A stretch of 64,000 bases of DNA. Origin: Arenicellales bacterium (GTDB taxonomy: Bacteria > Pseudomonadota > Gammaproteobacteria > Arenicellales > JAHEKD01). Under the pieces are notes generated by a model. It searched no databases and was not told the DNA's origin. It saw only the letters and a list, made by a program, of their open reading frames with translations. Location: the NCBI GenBank assembly GCA_028284225.1, contig JANQSD010000001.1, positions 1 to 64,000 of the forward strand. Reading direction: 5' to 3'. Positions 8,682 through 16,493 of the stretch are shown here, one piece after another; within the stretch, counting starts at the first letter, position 1; the number at the start of each line of letters is the position of its first letter. A program made the translations under genes and the position numbers.

Positions 8682-9671
8682 ATGAAAGAGATTGAAATCG
8701 GTTTTGCCTGTTTGCCGAATAACTTTCAACAAAAAAACAACTTTATTTACAATACCTTAAGTAAAAAATATAAAGTTAAGCTAACTGACAAGCCTGAATT
8801 CCTGTTCTACTCGAGATTTGCCGGCGAACAGCCAAAATCCAGAGTCAGGGTATTTTTTACCGGTGAAAATCGACGTGTCGATATGACTGATTGTGACTGG
8901 GCATTCGGTTTTGACTATGAGGATCAGGTTGGTCATTATCAATATATGCGATTACCCTTATACGTGTTGCATGCTGCGGGATTGCGTGACTTTTGGCATG
9001 AATTGCCAACACGACTCAAAAAGCCCCTGGACCATCAGCTAGAAGCACAATTTGCTACGTTTCAACAAAGAGAATTCTGTGTTTATATTGCCGCGAATGA
9101 AACCTTACTCAGGGCACAGGTTTTTGATTTAATTAATCGCTATCGCACTATTACAGCACCGGGTAAATCAAAAAATAACGCAGCTCCAATTGAATCAGGT
9201 ACTGCATGGGATTCTCGATTGAATCCTGATTGGCAACAGGCCAAAATTGAATACATGAAACAATTTAGATTTGCTTTGGTTTTTGAAAACAGCAGCTATC
9301 CAGGCTATACCACTGAAAAGCTTGTCGATGCAATGATTGCAGGATGCATACCCATTTACTGGGGTAATCCCGAGATTAATAGAGAATTCAATCCTGATAG
9401 TTTTTATGATTTAACCCCATACATTAGCCGATCAGAATCCAGGCTCCCCAATCAAATAAAATCGGGTGTTGATCGATTTAGCCGTAAATTAATGCATTTG
9501 ACTAAGAAAAGTGGTTTAAAACGAGGTGTCCGGGATTTTATTGCATCACAGTCTGATACTGATCAATTATTTCATAAATTTCAGCAACCCTGGCTAAGTC
9601 AGCAACAACTTGATCAGTGGTTTGATTTTTCAAAGTATGAAAATCGACTTTTTGAAATTATTGAGAGTTAA
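8682..9671 (+). CDS. Glycosyltransferase family 10 (fucosyltransferase-like)
   Basis: Probable alpha-1,3/1,4-fucosyltransferase-type enzyme of 329 residues. The family 10 signature is well preserved: EFCVYIAAN near 131-139, then FALVFENSS (197-205), YTTEKLVDAMIAGCIPIYWG (209-228) and the FNPDSF block. In characterised members these residues bind GDP-fucose. No GDP-fucose synthesis gene (gmd, fcl) is present in the window, so fucose as the donor is not proven; other GDP- or UDP-sugars are possible. It starts 9 bases after the STELLO-like gene. Confidence 0.85.
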   Translation: MKEIEIGFACLPNNFQQKNNFIYNTLSKKYKVKLTDKPEFLFYSRFAGEQPKSRVRVFFTGENRRVDMTDCDWAFGFDYEDQVGHYQYMRLPLYVLHAAGLRDFWHELPTRLKKPLDHQLEAQFATFQQREFCVYIAANETLLRAQVFDLINRYRTITAPGKSKNNAAPIESGTAWDSRLNPDWQQAKIEYMKQFRFALVFENSSYPGYTTEKLVDAMIAGCIPIYWGNPEINREFNPDSFYDLTPYISRSESRLPNQIKSGVDRFSRKLMHLTKKSGLKRGVRDFIASQSDTDQLFHKFQQPWLSQQQLDQWFDFSKYENRLFEIIES

Positions 9672-9687
9672 CAAGCAACGATTGACC

Positions 9688-10644
9688 ATGAAAAATCAGC
9701 TCACCATGATTTATCTGCAAATTAACTCCGCACTAGGCAGATATAGACTCGATAAATTACTCGATAATGACAATCGATCTATCCATTGTGTGTTGATGTA
9801 TCACGGGATTGATAGTAATGATTGGGCTCCGCTAGATGTCCCCGAGCAGGCATTTTTTAATGAAATCAACTTTTATCAACAACAAGGCTATAACATTGTT
9901 GCAGCTGCATCTTGTGATGATGTGCCCAGGCCAACACTGGAGTTAACGTTTGATGATGGAAATAAAAATATTAAAGCTTCATTATTAAAGTTGGTTAGGC
10001 AAAAAATTCCATTTACTATAGCGATTTGCCCGGGCGTTGTTGATACTAATAGCATTTACTGGTTTGAAGAATTGTTAGCAAGAATTCAGGTTTTAAATCA
10101 AAACGATCAAACCGCATCAATACATGAATTGGAAAAATGTAAGTTGCAGTATTTTTCAGGGGAAATTGGACGCGATAAATTGTTGGATCATTATCGATCA
10201 AAGACCAAGCAACTTTCAGAACAAGAATTAAAAAACTCAAAAGCGGTACATGAAAATTTAAACTGGAGTGAGCTGAGGCAGTTAGTAGATTCGGGTTATT
10301 GCAATATCGCTTGCCACACATTATTTCATGACGCGATTACAGCCCTGACTACCGAACAACTAAAAGATGACTTGAATCAATGCAATAGTATGATAGAGCA
10401 AGAATTAGGTATTATGTGTGATCAATTTATCTGTCCGTTCGGCGATTACACTGAGCAATATCAAGGTGTTTTACAAGAGTGCGGTTATAAACGTATTTAC
10501 TTATCAAACGACAAGGTAAACTTTACTGACGCTACCAAGCTGAATGTCATTGATAGATTGAAAGGAGTGGGGTTAGGCAACTTTTCTGCACGTTATTTTG
10601 AACATCTTTGGTTGCAGAATCATAGTAATAGATTAAGGCCATGA
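9688..10644 (+). CDS. Polysaccharide deacetylase (NodB domain)
   Basis: Metal-dependent deacetylase of the carbohydrate esterase 4 / NodB type. The first motif TFDDG is at residues 87-91 and the second, HTLFH, supplies the two metal histidines at about 210-214; later PFGDY is the third-motif region. There is no signal peptide, so it probably acts in the cytoplasm on a lipid-linked or nucleotide sugar or is anchored by partners. The reading frame stays open upstream into the GT10 gene, but ATG at 9688 avoids a 62-base overlap. The stop overlaps the next start as ATGA. Confidence 0.85.
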   Translation: MKNQLTMIYLQINSALGRYRLDKLLDNDNRSIHCVLMYHGIDSNDWAPLDVPEQAFFNEINFYQQQGYNIVAAASCDDVPRPTLELTFDDGNKNIKASLLKLVRQKIPFTIAICPGVVDTNSIYWFEELLARIQVLNQNDQTASIHELEKCKLQYFSGEIGRDKLLDHYRSKTKQLSEQELKNSKAVHENLNWSELRQLVDSGYCNIACHTLFHDAITALTTEQLKDDLNQCNSMIEQELGIMCDQFICPFGDYTEQYQGVLQECGYKRIYLSNDKVNFTDATKLNVIDRLKGVGLGNFSARYFEHLWLQNHSNRLRP

Positions 10645-11282
10645 AAGTCATTGGAATCGGTTTAAATAAGACGGGAACAAGCACCTTAAAAACGTGCATG
10701 AAAACTTGGGGTTACAAGCACATGACCTTTGATCTGGATGCGTTTAACGCCTATCGGGAAAAGGACTTTGATTATCTGAGGCAAATCACTGATGCGCATG
10801 ACAGTTTTGAAAACTGGCCCTGGGCATTGATGTATCAGCGCTTATATGACTGGTACCCGGATGCTAAATTCATACTGACTATACGCAAGAATCCACAGAC
10901 CTGGTTTAAAAGCTTAAGTCGACATGGTAAGAGCCTCGGGCCTTTAACTGATTATGAAATTTATATCTATGGGTATGCCAACCCCAATGAGAATAAACAA
11001 GCGCATATTGATTACTATTGTCGACATAACAGGGAAGTTGCCGAATTTTTCCAGGATAAACCCGGAAAGTTATTAACCGTGTGTTGGGAGAATGGGGATG
11101 GCTGGAATGAATTAAGTGAGTTCCTAAATCTTAAACAACCCGATGTTGATTTCCCTCATTCAAATAAGACACCGTCTATGCTGAAAAAAATGGAAACTAA
11201 ATACCGGCCGATTTTAGGCCGCTATAAGCAAAAAATTCTAGAACCTATCTCAAAATGCCTGCGCTCGTTGATACGTCGTTAA
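10641..11282 (+). CDS. Sulfotransferase family protein
   Basis: Probable PAPS-dependent sulfotransferase of 213 residues that would add sulfate to the glycan. The 5'-phosphosulfate loop is GLNKTGTSTL (residues 6-15) and the 3'-phosphate segment is FILTIRKNPQTWFKSL near 78. It resembles the Sulfotransfer_4 branch. The gene overlaps the deacetylase by four bases. The last 14 or so codons and the stop lie inside a 141-bp dispersed repeat, so the present C-terminus (basic, ending RSLIRR) was probably supplied by the insertion of that repeat. The catalytic parts are upstream and look intact, so it is probably still functional. Confidence 0.83.
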   Translation: MKVIGIGLNKTGTSTLKTCMKTWGYKHMTFDLDAFNAYREKDFDYLRQITDAHDSFENWPWALMYQRLYDWYPDAKFILTIRKNPQTWFKSLSRHGKSLGPLTDYEIYIYGYANPNENKQAHIDYYCRHNREVAEFFQDKPGKLLTVCWENGDGWNELSEFLNLKQPDVDFPHSNKTPSMLKKMETKYRPILGRYKQKILEPISKCLRSLIRR

Positions 11283-11380
11283 ACGTTCGTTCAAAATGCT
11301 CATTTACCTCAAGTAAACTGCGCTTTTTCGCTCACGTTTGCCTCGTCTGAACATCGCTCGACTATTTTGAGATGGGTTCT
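11240..11380 (+). repeat. 141-bp palindromic-ended repeat, copy 1 (MITE-like)
   Basis: The ends are near-perfect inverted repeats, AGAACCTATCTCAAAAT and its complement ATTTTGAGATGGGTTCT. The same element, also exactly 141 bp and about 90 percent identical by my hand alignment, occurs in the other orientation at 47839-47979. It has no coding capacity of its own. It overlaps the 3' end of the sulfotransferase gene and lies 11 bases before the convergent TRAP gene. Size, terminal inverted repeats and dispersal fit a non-autonomous mobile element; no clear target-site duplication is seen. Confidence 0.85.
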
Positions 11381-11391
11381 ATAGGCAAAAA

Positions 11392-13320
11392 TTAGTTGGC
11401 TTTAAGGTTCACCAATCTTTGAATCAGCCAGACTAACAAATAAATACTGGTTAAAGCAGCGATGAAAATTATTATTTTTTCAGTAAAACTGCCATATAAA
11501 AACGGTGTATAGGCAAATAGTAAGGGTACAAGATACAGTCCTTTGGCGATCTTCCAGGATTGCAAACCCGTAGCCATAGGCGGTGATTTGGCAATTGCAG
11601 CTGCAGTAAAAGCGGTTAAGCAAACAGGGGGAGTAACATTACTGTCTTGGCTAAGCCAGAAAATAATCATATGAGCAGAAAGTAGTGCGCCGGTAATTAG
11701 TTCTGCGCTCACTAGTTCCTGTTTAACTGTTTGTGCCAGTTCTTGTGGGAGACTTACCAGCATTTGCTTTGCTGCAGCAGCATCTAATTGCACGCTGCCA
11801 GTCAAAAACTCCGGATTAACTAAAGACAGCATGGTTTTTGTTGTGTCAGTAAGTTCCCCGGACACAAGTGCATTAACTAACATGCTATCGCTAATCATCG
11901 TATACAGTGCTGGAGCGGATAGAGTGGCTAGAACGATATATGAAGCTGTTACGGGCAGACCCATACCCAATACTAAAGACGCCAGACCTATAAGAATAAT
12001 AGCGATGAGTAAATTACCACCGGCCCAGTCATTAATCATAAGTGAAAAAGTGTTACCAATCCCCGCCATGGCAATCACATTAACAATCAGTCCAACTGAG
12101 CATAATAGAATTGCAGTCATAATCATATTTTTAGCACCGAGAGCCAGGGCATCACAAATTTCTTTTGGTCCCATTTTATTAGGTGTTAACCAGGATGCTA
12201 CCACTACAGAAATGATGCTAAATCCTGCCGCATATGTTGGCGTGAACCCGTAAATCAATAAACCTATAAGTAGTGCGATAGGAATAATAAACGCCAAGCC
12301 ACCTTGCTTCATGATCTCAGAAGCTTTAGGTGTTTTTTCATTAAGTGCGGATAACCCTAGACGTTTAGCCTCACTACGCACAAAAAATGCCACAGTCAAG
12401 AAATACAAAAAGGCGGGTAAAACACTGACTGAAATGATAGTGGTATACGGGATTTGGGTATAGCTGGCCATGACAAATGCACCGGCGCCCATTATCGGCG
12501 GCATGAGTTGTCCGCCGGTCGAAGCGGCTGCCTCGACACCTGCTGCAAACTTGGATTCGAAGCCGGCTTTTTTCATCAAAGGGATGGTAATGACGCCGGT
12601 AGATGCTGTATTTGCTACCGCAGAACCGGAAATCGTACCCGTTAATCCAGACGCAATAACGGCTACCAGGCCTGGACCACCCACTATTTTACCTGCTAAG
12701 GCTTTGGCTAAATTAATGACGAAATCACCCGCACCAGAGCACAGTAAAAATGCACCGAATAAAATAAACATGAATACAAAAGTAGACGAAATGCTGGCGA
12801 TGTTGCCAAAAATACCATCATCGCCATAAATACTCCGAAAAAGCACAGTTTCAGTGCTTAATCCGGAGAATTTAAATACACCCCCAGCCCATTGTCCCCA
12901 CAATGTAACATAACTTAAAGCAATGATGATTAATACAGGAATGATCCAGCCAGTCGTGCGGCGAGTTAACTCAATCGTACCAAGGATCAAAGCTATGCCT
13001 GCAATCCATTCCATCCGGTTAAGCCGAACACCACGATCATAGATCGCATCTTCCATCAAAATAAGATAAACAGCGCTTACTGCAATTAAGACACCTAATA
13101 GCAAATTAATCACATTGACAGATTTCCTTAAGCCGCCTAACAGGGGATAACTTAATACACAAAGTAATGCAAAGCCTGCGAAGTGCAGTGAGTTATGTAA
13201 TAGAGGAGGCAGATTATCGATTGTGTTGTAATAAATGTGGCCCAGTGAAACCACAATTGCCAATACATAACCAATCCTGCCCAGACCTTTTAACTGGTCA
13301 GTAATTTCCTGGCTGGCCAT
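11392..13320 (-). CDS. TRAP transporter fused permease (TAXI type)
   Basis: Inner-membrane permease that imports a carboxylate-type solute with an ion gradient. At about 642 residues it is the fused form, with the small four-helix and large twelve-helix subunits in one chain, as is usual for TAXI-TRAP systems. Typical large-subunit stretches are visible, for example GLTGTISGSAVANTASTG and AASTGGQLMPPIMGAGAFVM. The start is set at ATG 13320 because AGGGA precedes it by six bases; an in-frame GTG lies four codons upstream inside that binding site. It follows the solute-binding protein gene, separated by a strong hairpin. Confidence 0.92.
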   Translation of the reverse strand: MASQEITDQLKGLGRIGYVLAIVVSLGHIYYNTIDNLPPLLHNSLHFAGFALLCVLSYPLLGGLRKSVNVINLLLGVLIAVSAVYLILMEDAIYDRGVRLNRMEWIAGIALILGTIELTRRTTGWIIPVLIIIALSYVTLWGQWAGGVFKFSGLSTETVLFRSIYGDDGIFGNIASISSTFVFMFILFGAFLLCSGAGDFVINLAKALAGKIVGGPGLVAVIASGLTGTISGSAVANTASTGVITIPLMKKAGFESKFAAGVEAAASTGGQLMPPIMGAGAFVMASYTQIPYTTIISVSVLPAFLYFLTVAFFVRSEAKRLGLSALNEKTPKASEIMKQGGLAFIIPIALLIGLLIYGFTPTYAAGFSIISVVVASWLTPNKMGPKEICDALALGAKNMIMTAILLCSVGLIVNVIAMAGIGNTFSLMINDWAGGNLLIAIILIGLASLVLGMGLPVTASYIVLATLSAPALYTMISDSMLVNALVSGELTDTTKTMLSLVNPEFLTGSVQLDAAAAKQMLVSLPQELAQTVKQELVSAELITGALLSAHMIIFWLSQDSNVTPPVCLTAFTAAAIAKSPPMATGLQSWKIAKGLYLVPLLFAYTPFLYGSFTEKIIIFIAALTSIYLLVWLIQRLVNLKAN

Positions 13321-13334
13321 CTTTTCCCTCACAG

Positions 13335-13365
13335 GTTCAGGTCAGAGATTATCTCTGACCTGAAC
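13335..13365 (-). promoter_or_regulatory. Intercistronic hairpin between TAXI gene and permease gene
   Basis: A perfect 14-bp inverted repeat, GTTCAGGTCAGAGA and its complement, has a 3-base loop. No T tract follows on the transcribed strand, so it is not a standard terminator. It starts 8 bases after the binding-protein stop codon and sits just before the permease ribosome binding site. Such stems often protect the upstream mRNA and raise the ratio of binding protein to permease. Confidence 0.75.
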
Positions 13366-13372
13366 AATGTAA

Positions 13373-14395
13373 TTATTGTGCGATTAAATTTTCAGGAACT
13401 TCAACGCCAGCTTCCTGAAAGTATTTGGCTGCACCCGGATGTAATGGTACGGGTAGTCCGGCCAGTGCTTTTTCTAATGCCATAGCATTAGTCGCTTTAT
13501 GAATTGCTTGCAGAAACGGTAGATTCTCAAAAATAGTTTTGGTGATCTTATAGACCGTTTCTTCAGGTACATCTGCATGGACGGCCAGGAAGTTTGGCTG
13601 AGCAACAGTATTGATAGCTTCGGATTGGCCTGGGTAAGTATCCGCTTCAATAACATAACGTGTCCACAGGCCTTTGCCTCCGTCTAATGTTGCGATCTGT
13701 TCGTCGGTGACCTCTAACATTGTGATCTTGTCGCCAATAGCAGCATACGCTTTGGTTACAGCTCCTGTCGGAACACCTGCAGCCGTATTCATCCCTTCAA
13801 CCTGACCATTTTGCAAGGCATCAGCGCTGGGTCCATAGCCTCCATAGAAAAGCTCATAATCGTTTTCAATGTCTATGCCTAAACCGGAAAATAGTGTTTT
13901 GTTTGAGCCGATAGTGCCGGAATTTTTCTTACCTAGTGCCATTGCACTACCTTTCATAGCCGCCAAATCATCAACATTGCCGGATTTAACATGGTCATTT
14001 TTGACTACAAATTGTTCAACATTCTGCCAAAGCATGGTTACTGCACGTAAATGCTCCTGAGGGCCGTCTGCTTCAACCGGCCCCGTGCCGGTAGCAGCAT
14101 AATGTCCGAATAAACCCTGCAAAATTGCAAATTGCGCTTCACCCTCACGTAATAGTTTCACGTTTTCGCCTGAGCCAGCCGAATTGATAGCTGACATCCC
14201 GATTTTTTCTTTGGGTTGTAGTTTAACTTTGGTCAGTGTTGCAAGGGCTACACCGACAGGATAATAAGTTCCACCGGTGCTCGCTGTGGCTAACAAATAG
14301 CTTTGTTCTTCTTGCGCATGGACCATGTTTGCAGAAATTGCAAACAGCCCAGCCAACGCAGATTGGGTAAGTAGACGAAATAATTTAGTAAGCAT
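13373..14395 (-). CDS. TAXI family TRAP solute-binding protein
   Basis: Periplasmic binding protein of 340 residues that delivers substrate to the downstream fused permease. A signal peptide covers about residues 1-27 (cleavage after VHA). The mature start has the family block LATASTGGTYYPVGVALATL, followed by SGENVKLLREGEAQFAILQG, both typical of TAXI proteins. It is the first gene of the transporter operon, with ATG preceded by GGAGAAC. The substrate is unknown; glutamate, alpha-ketoacids and other carboxylates have been reported for the family. Upstream lies a 275-base divergent region shared with the MATE gene. Confidence 0.92.
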   Translation of the reverse strand: MLTKLFRLLTQSALAGLFAISANMVHAQEEQSYLLATASTGGTYYPVGVALATLTKVKLQPKEKIGMSAINSAGSGENVKLLREGEAQFAILQGLFGHYAATGTGPVEADGPQEHLRAVTMLWQNVEQFVVKNDHVKSGNVDDLAAMKGSAMALGKKNSGTIGSNKTLFSGLGIDIENDYELFYGGYGPSADALQNGQVEGMNTAAGVPTGAVTKAYAAIGDKITMLEVTDEQIATLDGGKGLWTRYVIEADTYPGQSEAINTVAQPNFLAVHADVPEETVYKITKTIFENLPFLQAIHKATNAMALEKALAGLPVPLHPGAAKYFQEAGVEVPENLIAQ

Positions 14396-14612
14396 ATAGT
14401 TCTCCTGTTAGTTAATCTGTGCTTTAAAGTTCATCACTCAAAAGCCTTGCCAATGATTGCAAAGTATGGATATCTGCTCTGGCTTCAACTTGTGAGTTAT
14501 AGTTGGTATCGTATTTATATCATAACTGAAGGGATTGTTGTTTTTACCATGATGAATTCTAGTAGGTTAGGTTTGAGTATCGTTCTTATTTCATTTGTCT
14601 CCTCGAATTGTT

Positions 14613-14641
14613 TTGACACAGTTGGGCTTTAAACGTATTGT
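14613..14641 (+). promoter_or_regulatory. Probable sigma-70 promoter of the MATE gene
   Basis: TTGACA (14613-14618), 17 bases, then TATTGT (14636-14641). The -35 box is perfect and the -10 box matches four of six positions. The predicted transcript starts about 23 bases before the start codon. Nothing else is recognised in the 14396-14670 intergenic stretch. Confidence 0.6.
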
Positions 14642-14670
14642 CAGCAAACTGAATAATAAGTCTTACCCGG

Positions 14671-16068
14671 ATGTCAACTGCAGCAAGATTTCTAGACGGT
14701 TCAATTATGAAGCACGTCATTACTATGACCATGACGTCAGCCTTGGGCTTGATGACGTTATTCCTGGTCGATTTAGTTGATATGTATTTTCTCAGTCTGT
14801 TGGGTGAAGTCGAGCTTGCTGCGGCGGTGGGCTATTCCGGTAGTATTCTTTTTTTCACAACTTCAGTTTCAATCGGTGTTGCGATTGCTTGTGGAGCCCT
14901 GGTTTCAAGATCAATCGGAGAGCAAAACACACTTAAAGCTAAAAGATATGTGATCAATATCTATATCACCGGTGCGATATTTGCAATTTTCCTGGCCACT
15001 GTGATTTGGGTTTATGTACCTGAGCTTCTAGCCCTGTTGGGTGCACACGGTCGTACCCAAGAATTAGCAACCCAATATTTACGTATTATTATTCCATCCA
15101 TGCCGGTTATGCTGATTGCCATGTGTGCAGGTGCCGCGCTAAGAGCTGTAGGTGCCGCAGCTCTGTCCATGTATACGACCATCGCCGGAGGCTTAGTTAA
15201 TGCCGTATTGGACCCAATTCTTATTTTTGGCCTGGGTATGGGTATAAAAGGTGCTGCCTGGGCATCTGTTGCCGCGCGGTTTGTGATGATGTTCGTGGGG
15301 CTATATGGTTCAATCAAAAAACATGGTTTGGTTACACGCTTTAAATTCATTGATTGCCTGGCTGATCTTTCACCGATAGTGAAAATTGCCTTCCCGGCTA
15401 TATTGACTAATATTTCAACACCTATCGGCAATGCTTATGTAACAGCCTCTATGTCACAATTTGGTGATAGTGCTGTAGCGGCGATGTCTGTTATTGGGCG
15501 AGTGATTCCGGTCGCTTTTGCCGTGGTTTTTGCGCTGTCTGGTGCAGTCGGTCCAATTGTCGGGCAGAATTATGGTGCAGGGCAATATGATCGGGTTTCC
15601 AGGACTTTGTCAGACTCGATGTTATTTACTTTTGCTTATGTTTCCATCACTGCAATCGTCTTGTATTTATTGCGTGACCAGGTGCCGGCATTATTTAGCT
15701 TGACCGGTGTTTCAAATTCGTTGGTGGTTTTTTTCTGTACCTGGATTGTATTTACGTTTTTCTTTAATGGTGCTCAGTTTGTCGGTAATGCCATATTTAA
15801 TAATCTTGGTTTTCCCCAGTATTCAACCGTTTCTAATTTTGGCAAGGCCACCATCGGCACTATACCGTTTGTTTATTTTGGAGCGTTAATAGCGGGTGCA
15901 GAAGGAGTATTGGTTGGTCAGGCATTGGGCAGTGTGTTGTTTGGGATATTGACCTATTGGTATTGCCGGCGTTTAATTCAACGTTGTGCCGGTGGCCAAA
16001 CCAAGCCGAAGCGGAAAACCGGGTTCTTACGCCGATTCCCACTTTGGCCTTATTCGAGTAATAGATAA
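14671..16068 (+). CDS. MATE family efflux transporter
   Basis: Multidrug/toxin exporter of 465 residues, driven by sodium or protons, in the inner membrane. Twelve hydrophobic segments are visible. The amino-terminal LDGSIMKHVITMTMTSALGL followed by LVDMYFLSLLG matches the first helix of the MATE fold, and GAALRAVGAA near residue 155 fits the end of the first half. The start at 14671 keeps the conserved pre-helix segment, although the ribosome binding site is weak. The substrate is unknown. It converges on the DUF3461 gene. Confidence 0.9.
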   Translation: MSTAARFLDGSIMKHVITMTMTSALGLMTLFLVDLVDMYFLSLLGEVELAAAVGYSGSILFFTTSVSIGVAIACGALVSRSIGEQNTLKAKRYVINIYITGAIFAIFLATVIWVYVPELLALLGAHGRTQELATQYLRIIIPSMPVMLIAMCAGAALRAVGAAALSMYTTIAGGLVNAVLDPILIFGLGMGIKGAAWASVAARFVMMFVGLYGSIKKHGLVTRFKFIDCLADLSPIVKIAFPAILTNISTPIGNAYVTASMSQFGDSAVAAMSVIGRVIPVAFAVVFALSGAVGPIVGQNYGAGQYDRVSRTLSDSMLFTFAYVSITAIVLYLLRDQVPALFSLTGVSNSLVVFFCTWIVFTFFFNGAQFVGNAIFNNLGFPQYSTVSNFGKATIGTIPFVYFGALIAGAEGVLVGQALGSVLFGILTYWYCRRLIQRCAGGQTKPKRKTGFLRRFPLWPYSSNR

Positions 16069-16085
16069 AAACTAGTATCTGTGTG

Positions 16086-16469
16086 TTAGACAAGCCTTTC
16101 GATCATCGACCGCAATGAAGCGATATGCGCGTGCATTTCTTCTTCAATACGTGAAATTTCCTCATCAATATCTTTGAGTAAAACTTTACGAGAGCGTTTA
16201 CGCTTCAGAATTTGATCAAGTTCAGCCATGGCTTTGGTTAAAAATGGCGAAATTTCATGGACGATTTCGGTTTTTTGAGTGCCGCTGTCAACCATTACCA
16301 TTTTCTCAGAACGACCGAATTTGAAACGTTTGGTAACCGGTAAAAACGAATTCTTTTTGCGATTATAGACAACGCACAAGTGATCAACATTACCGACTTG
16401 GTGTAACGTATAACGACTAATTTCTTCAGGATTATTGACGCCCATTTCATTAAGTGTTGGATATTTCAT
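16086..16469 (-). CDS. DUF3461 (UPF0325) family protein
   Basis: A 127-residue soluble protein resembling E. coli YaeH (UPF0325). It opens MKYPTLNEMGVNNPEEISRY, close to the family start, has EISPFL in the middle and ends in a charged predicted coiled coil (residues 75-127). The function is unknown. It lies 24 bases downstream of the glutamate dehydrogenase gene on the same strand, so the two are probably co-transcribed. Its start codon is preceded by GGAGTTACT, a good ribosome binding site. Confidence 0.85.
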   Translation of the reverse strand: MKYPTLNEMGVNNPEEISRYTLHQVGNVDHLCVVYNRKKNSFLPVTKRFKFGRSEKMVMVDSGTQKTEIVHEISPFLTKAMAELDQILKRKRSRKVLLKDIDEEISRIEEEMHAHIASLRSMIERLV

Positions 16470-16493
16470 AGTAACTCCAATTGTTTTGCCGCG

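Noticed and set aside
12470-12829. 119-codon frame antisense to the TRAP permease
   Set aside because: It is a mirror of a strongly conserved membrane protein; the proline/alanine-rich composition is typical of antisense frames.
14447-14780. Two small plus-strand frames before and over the MATE start
   Set aside because: They lack binding sites, and one overlaps the promoter and the true MATE start in another frame.
15012-15431. 139-codon frame antisense to the MATE gene
   Set aside because: Shadow of a coding frame, no start signal.
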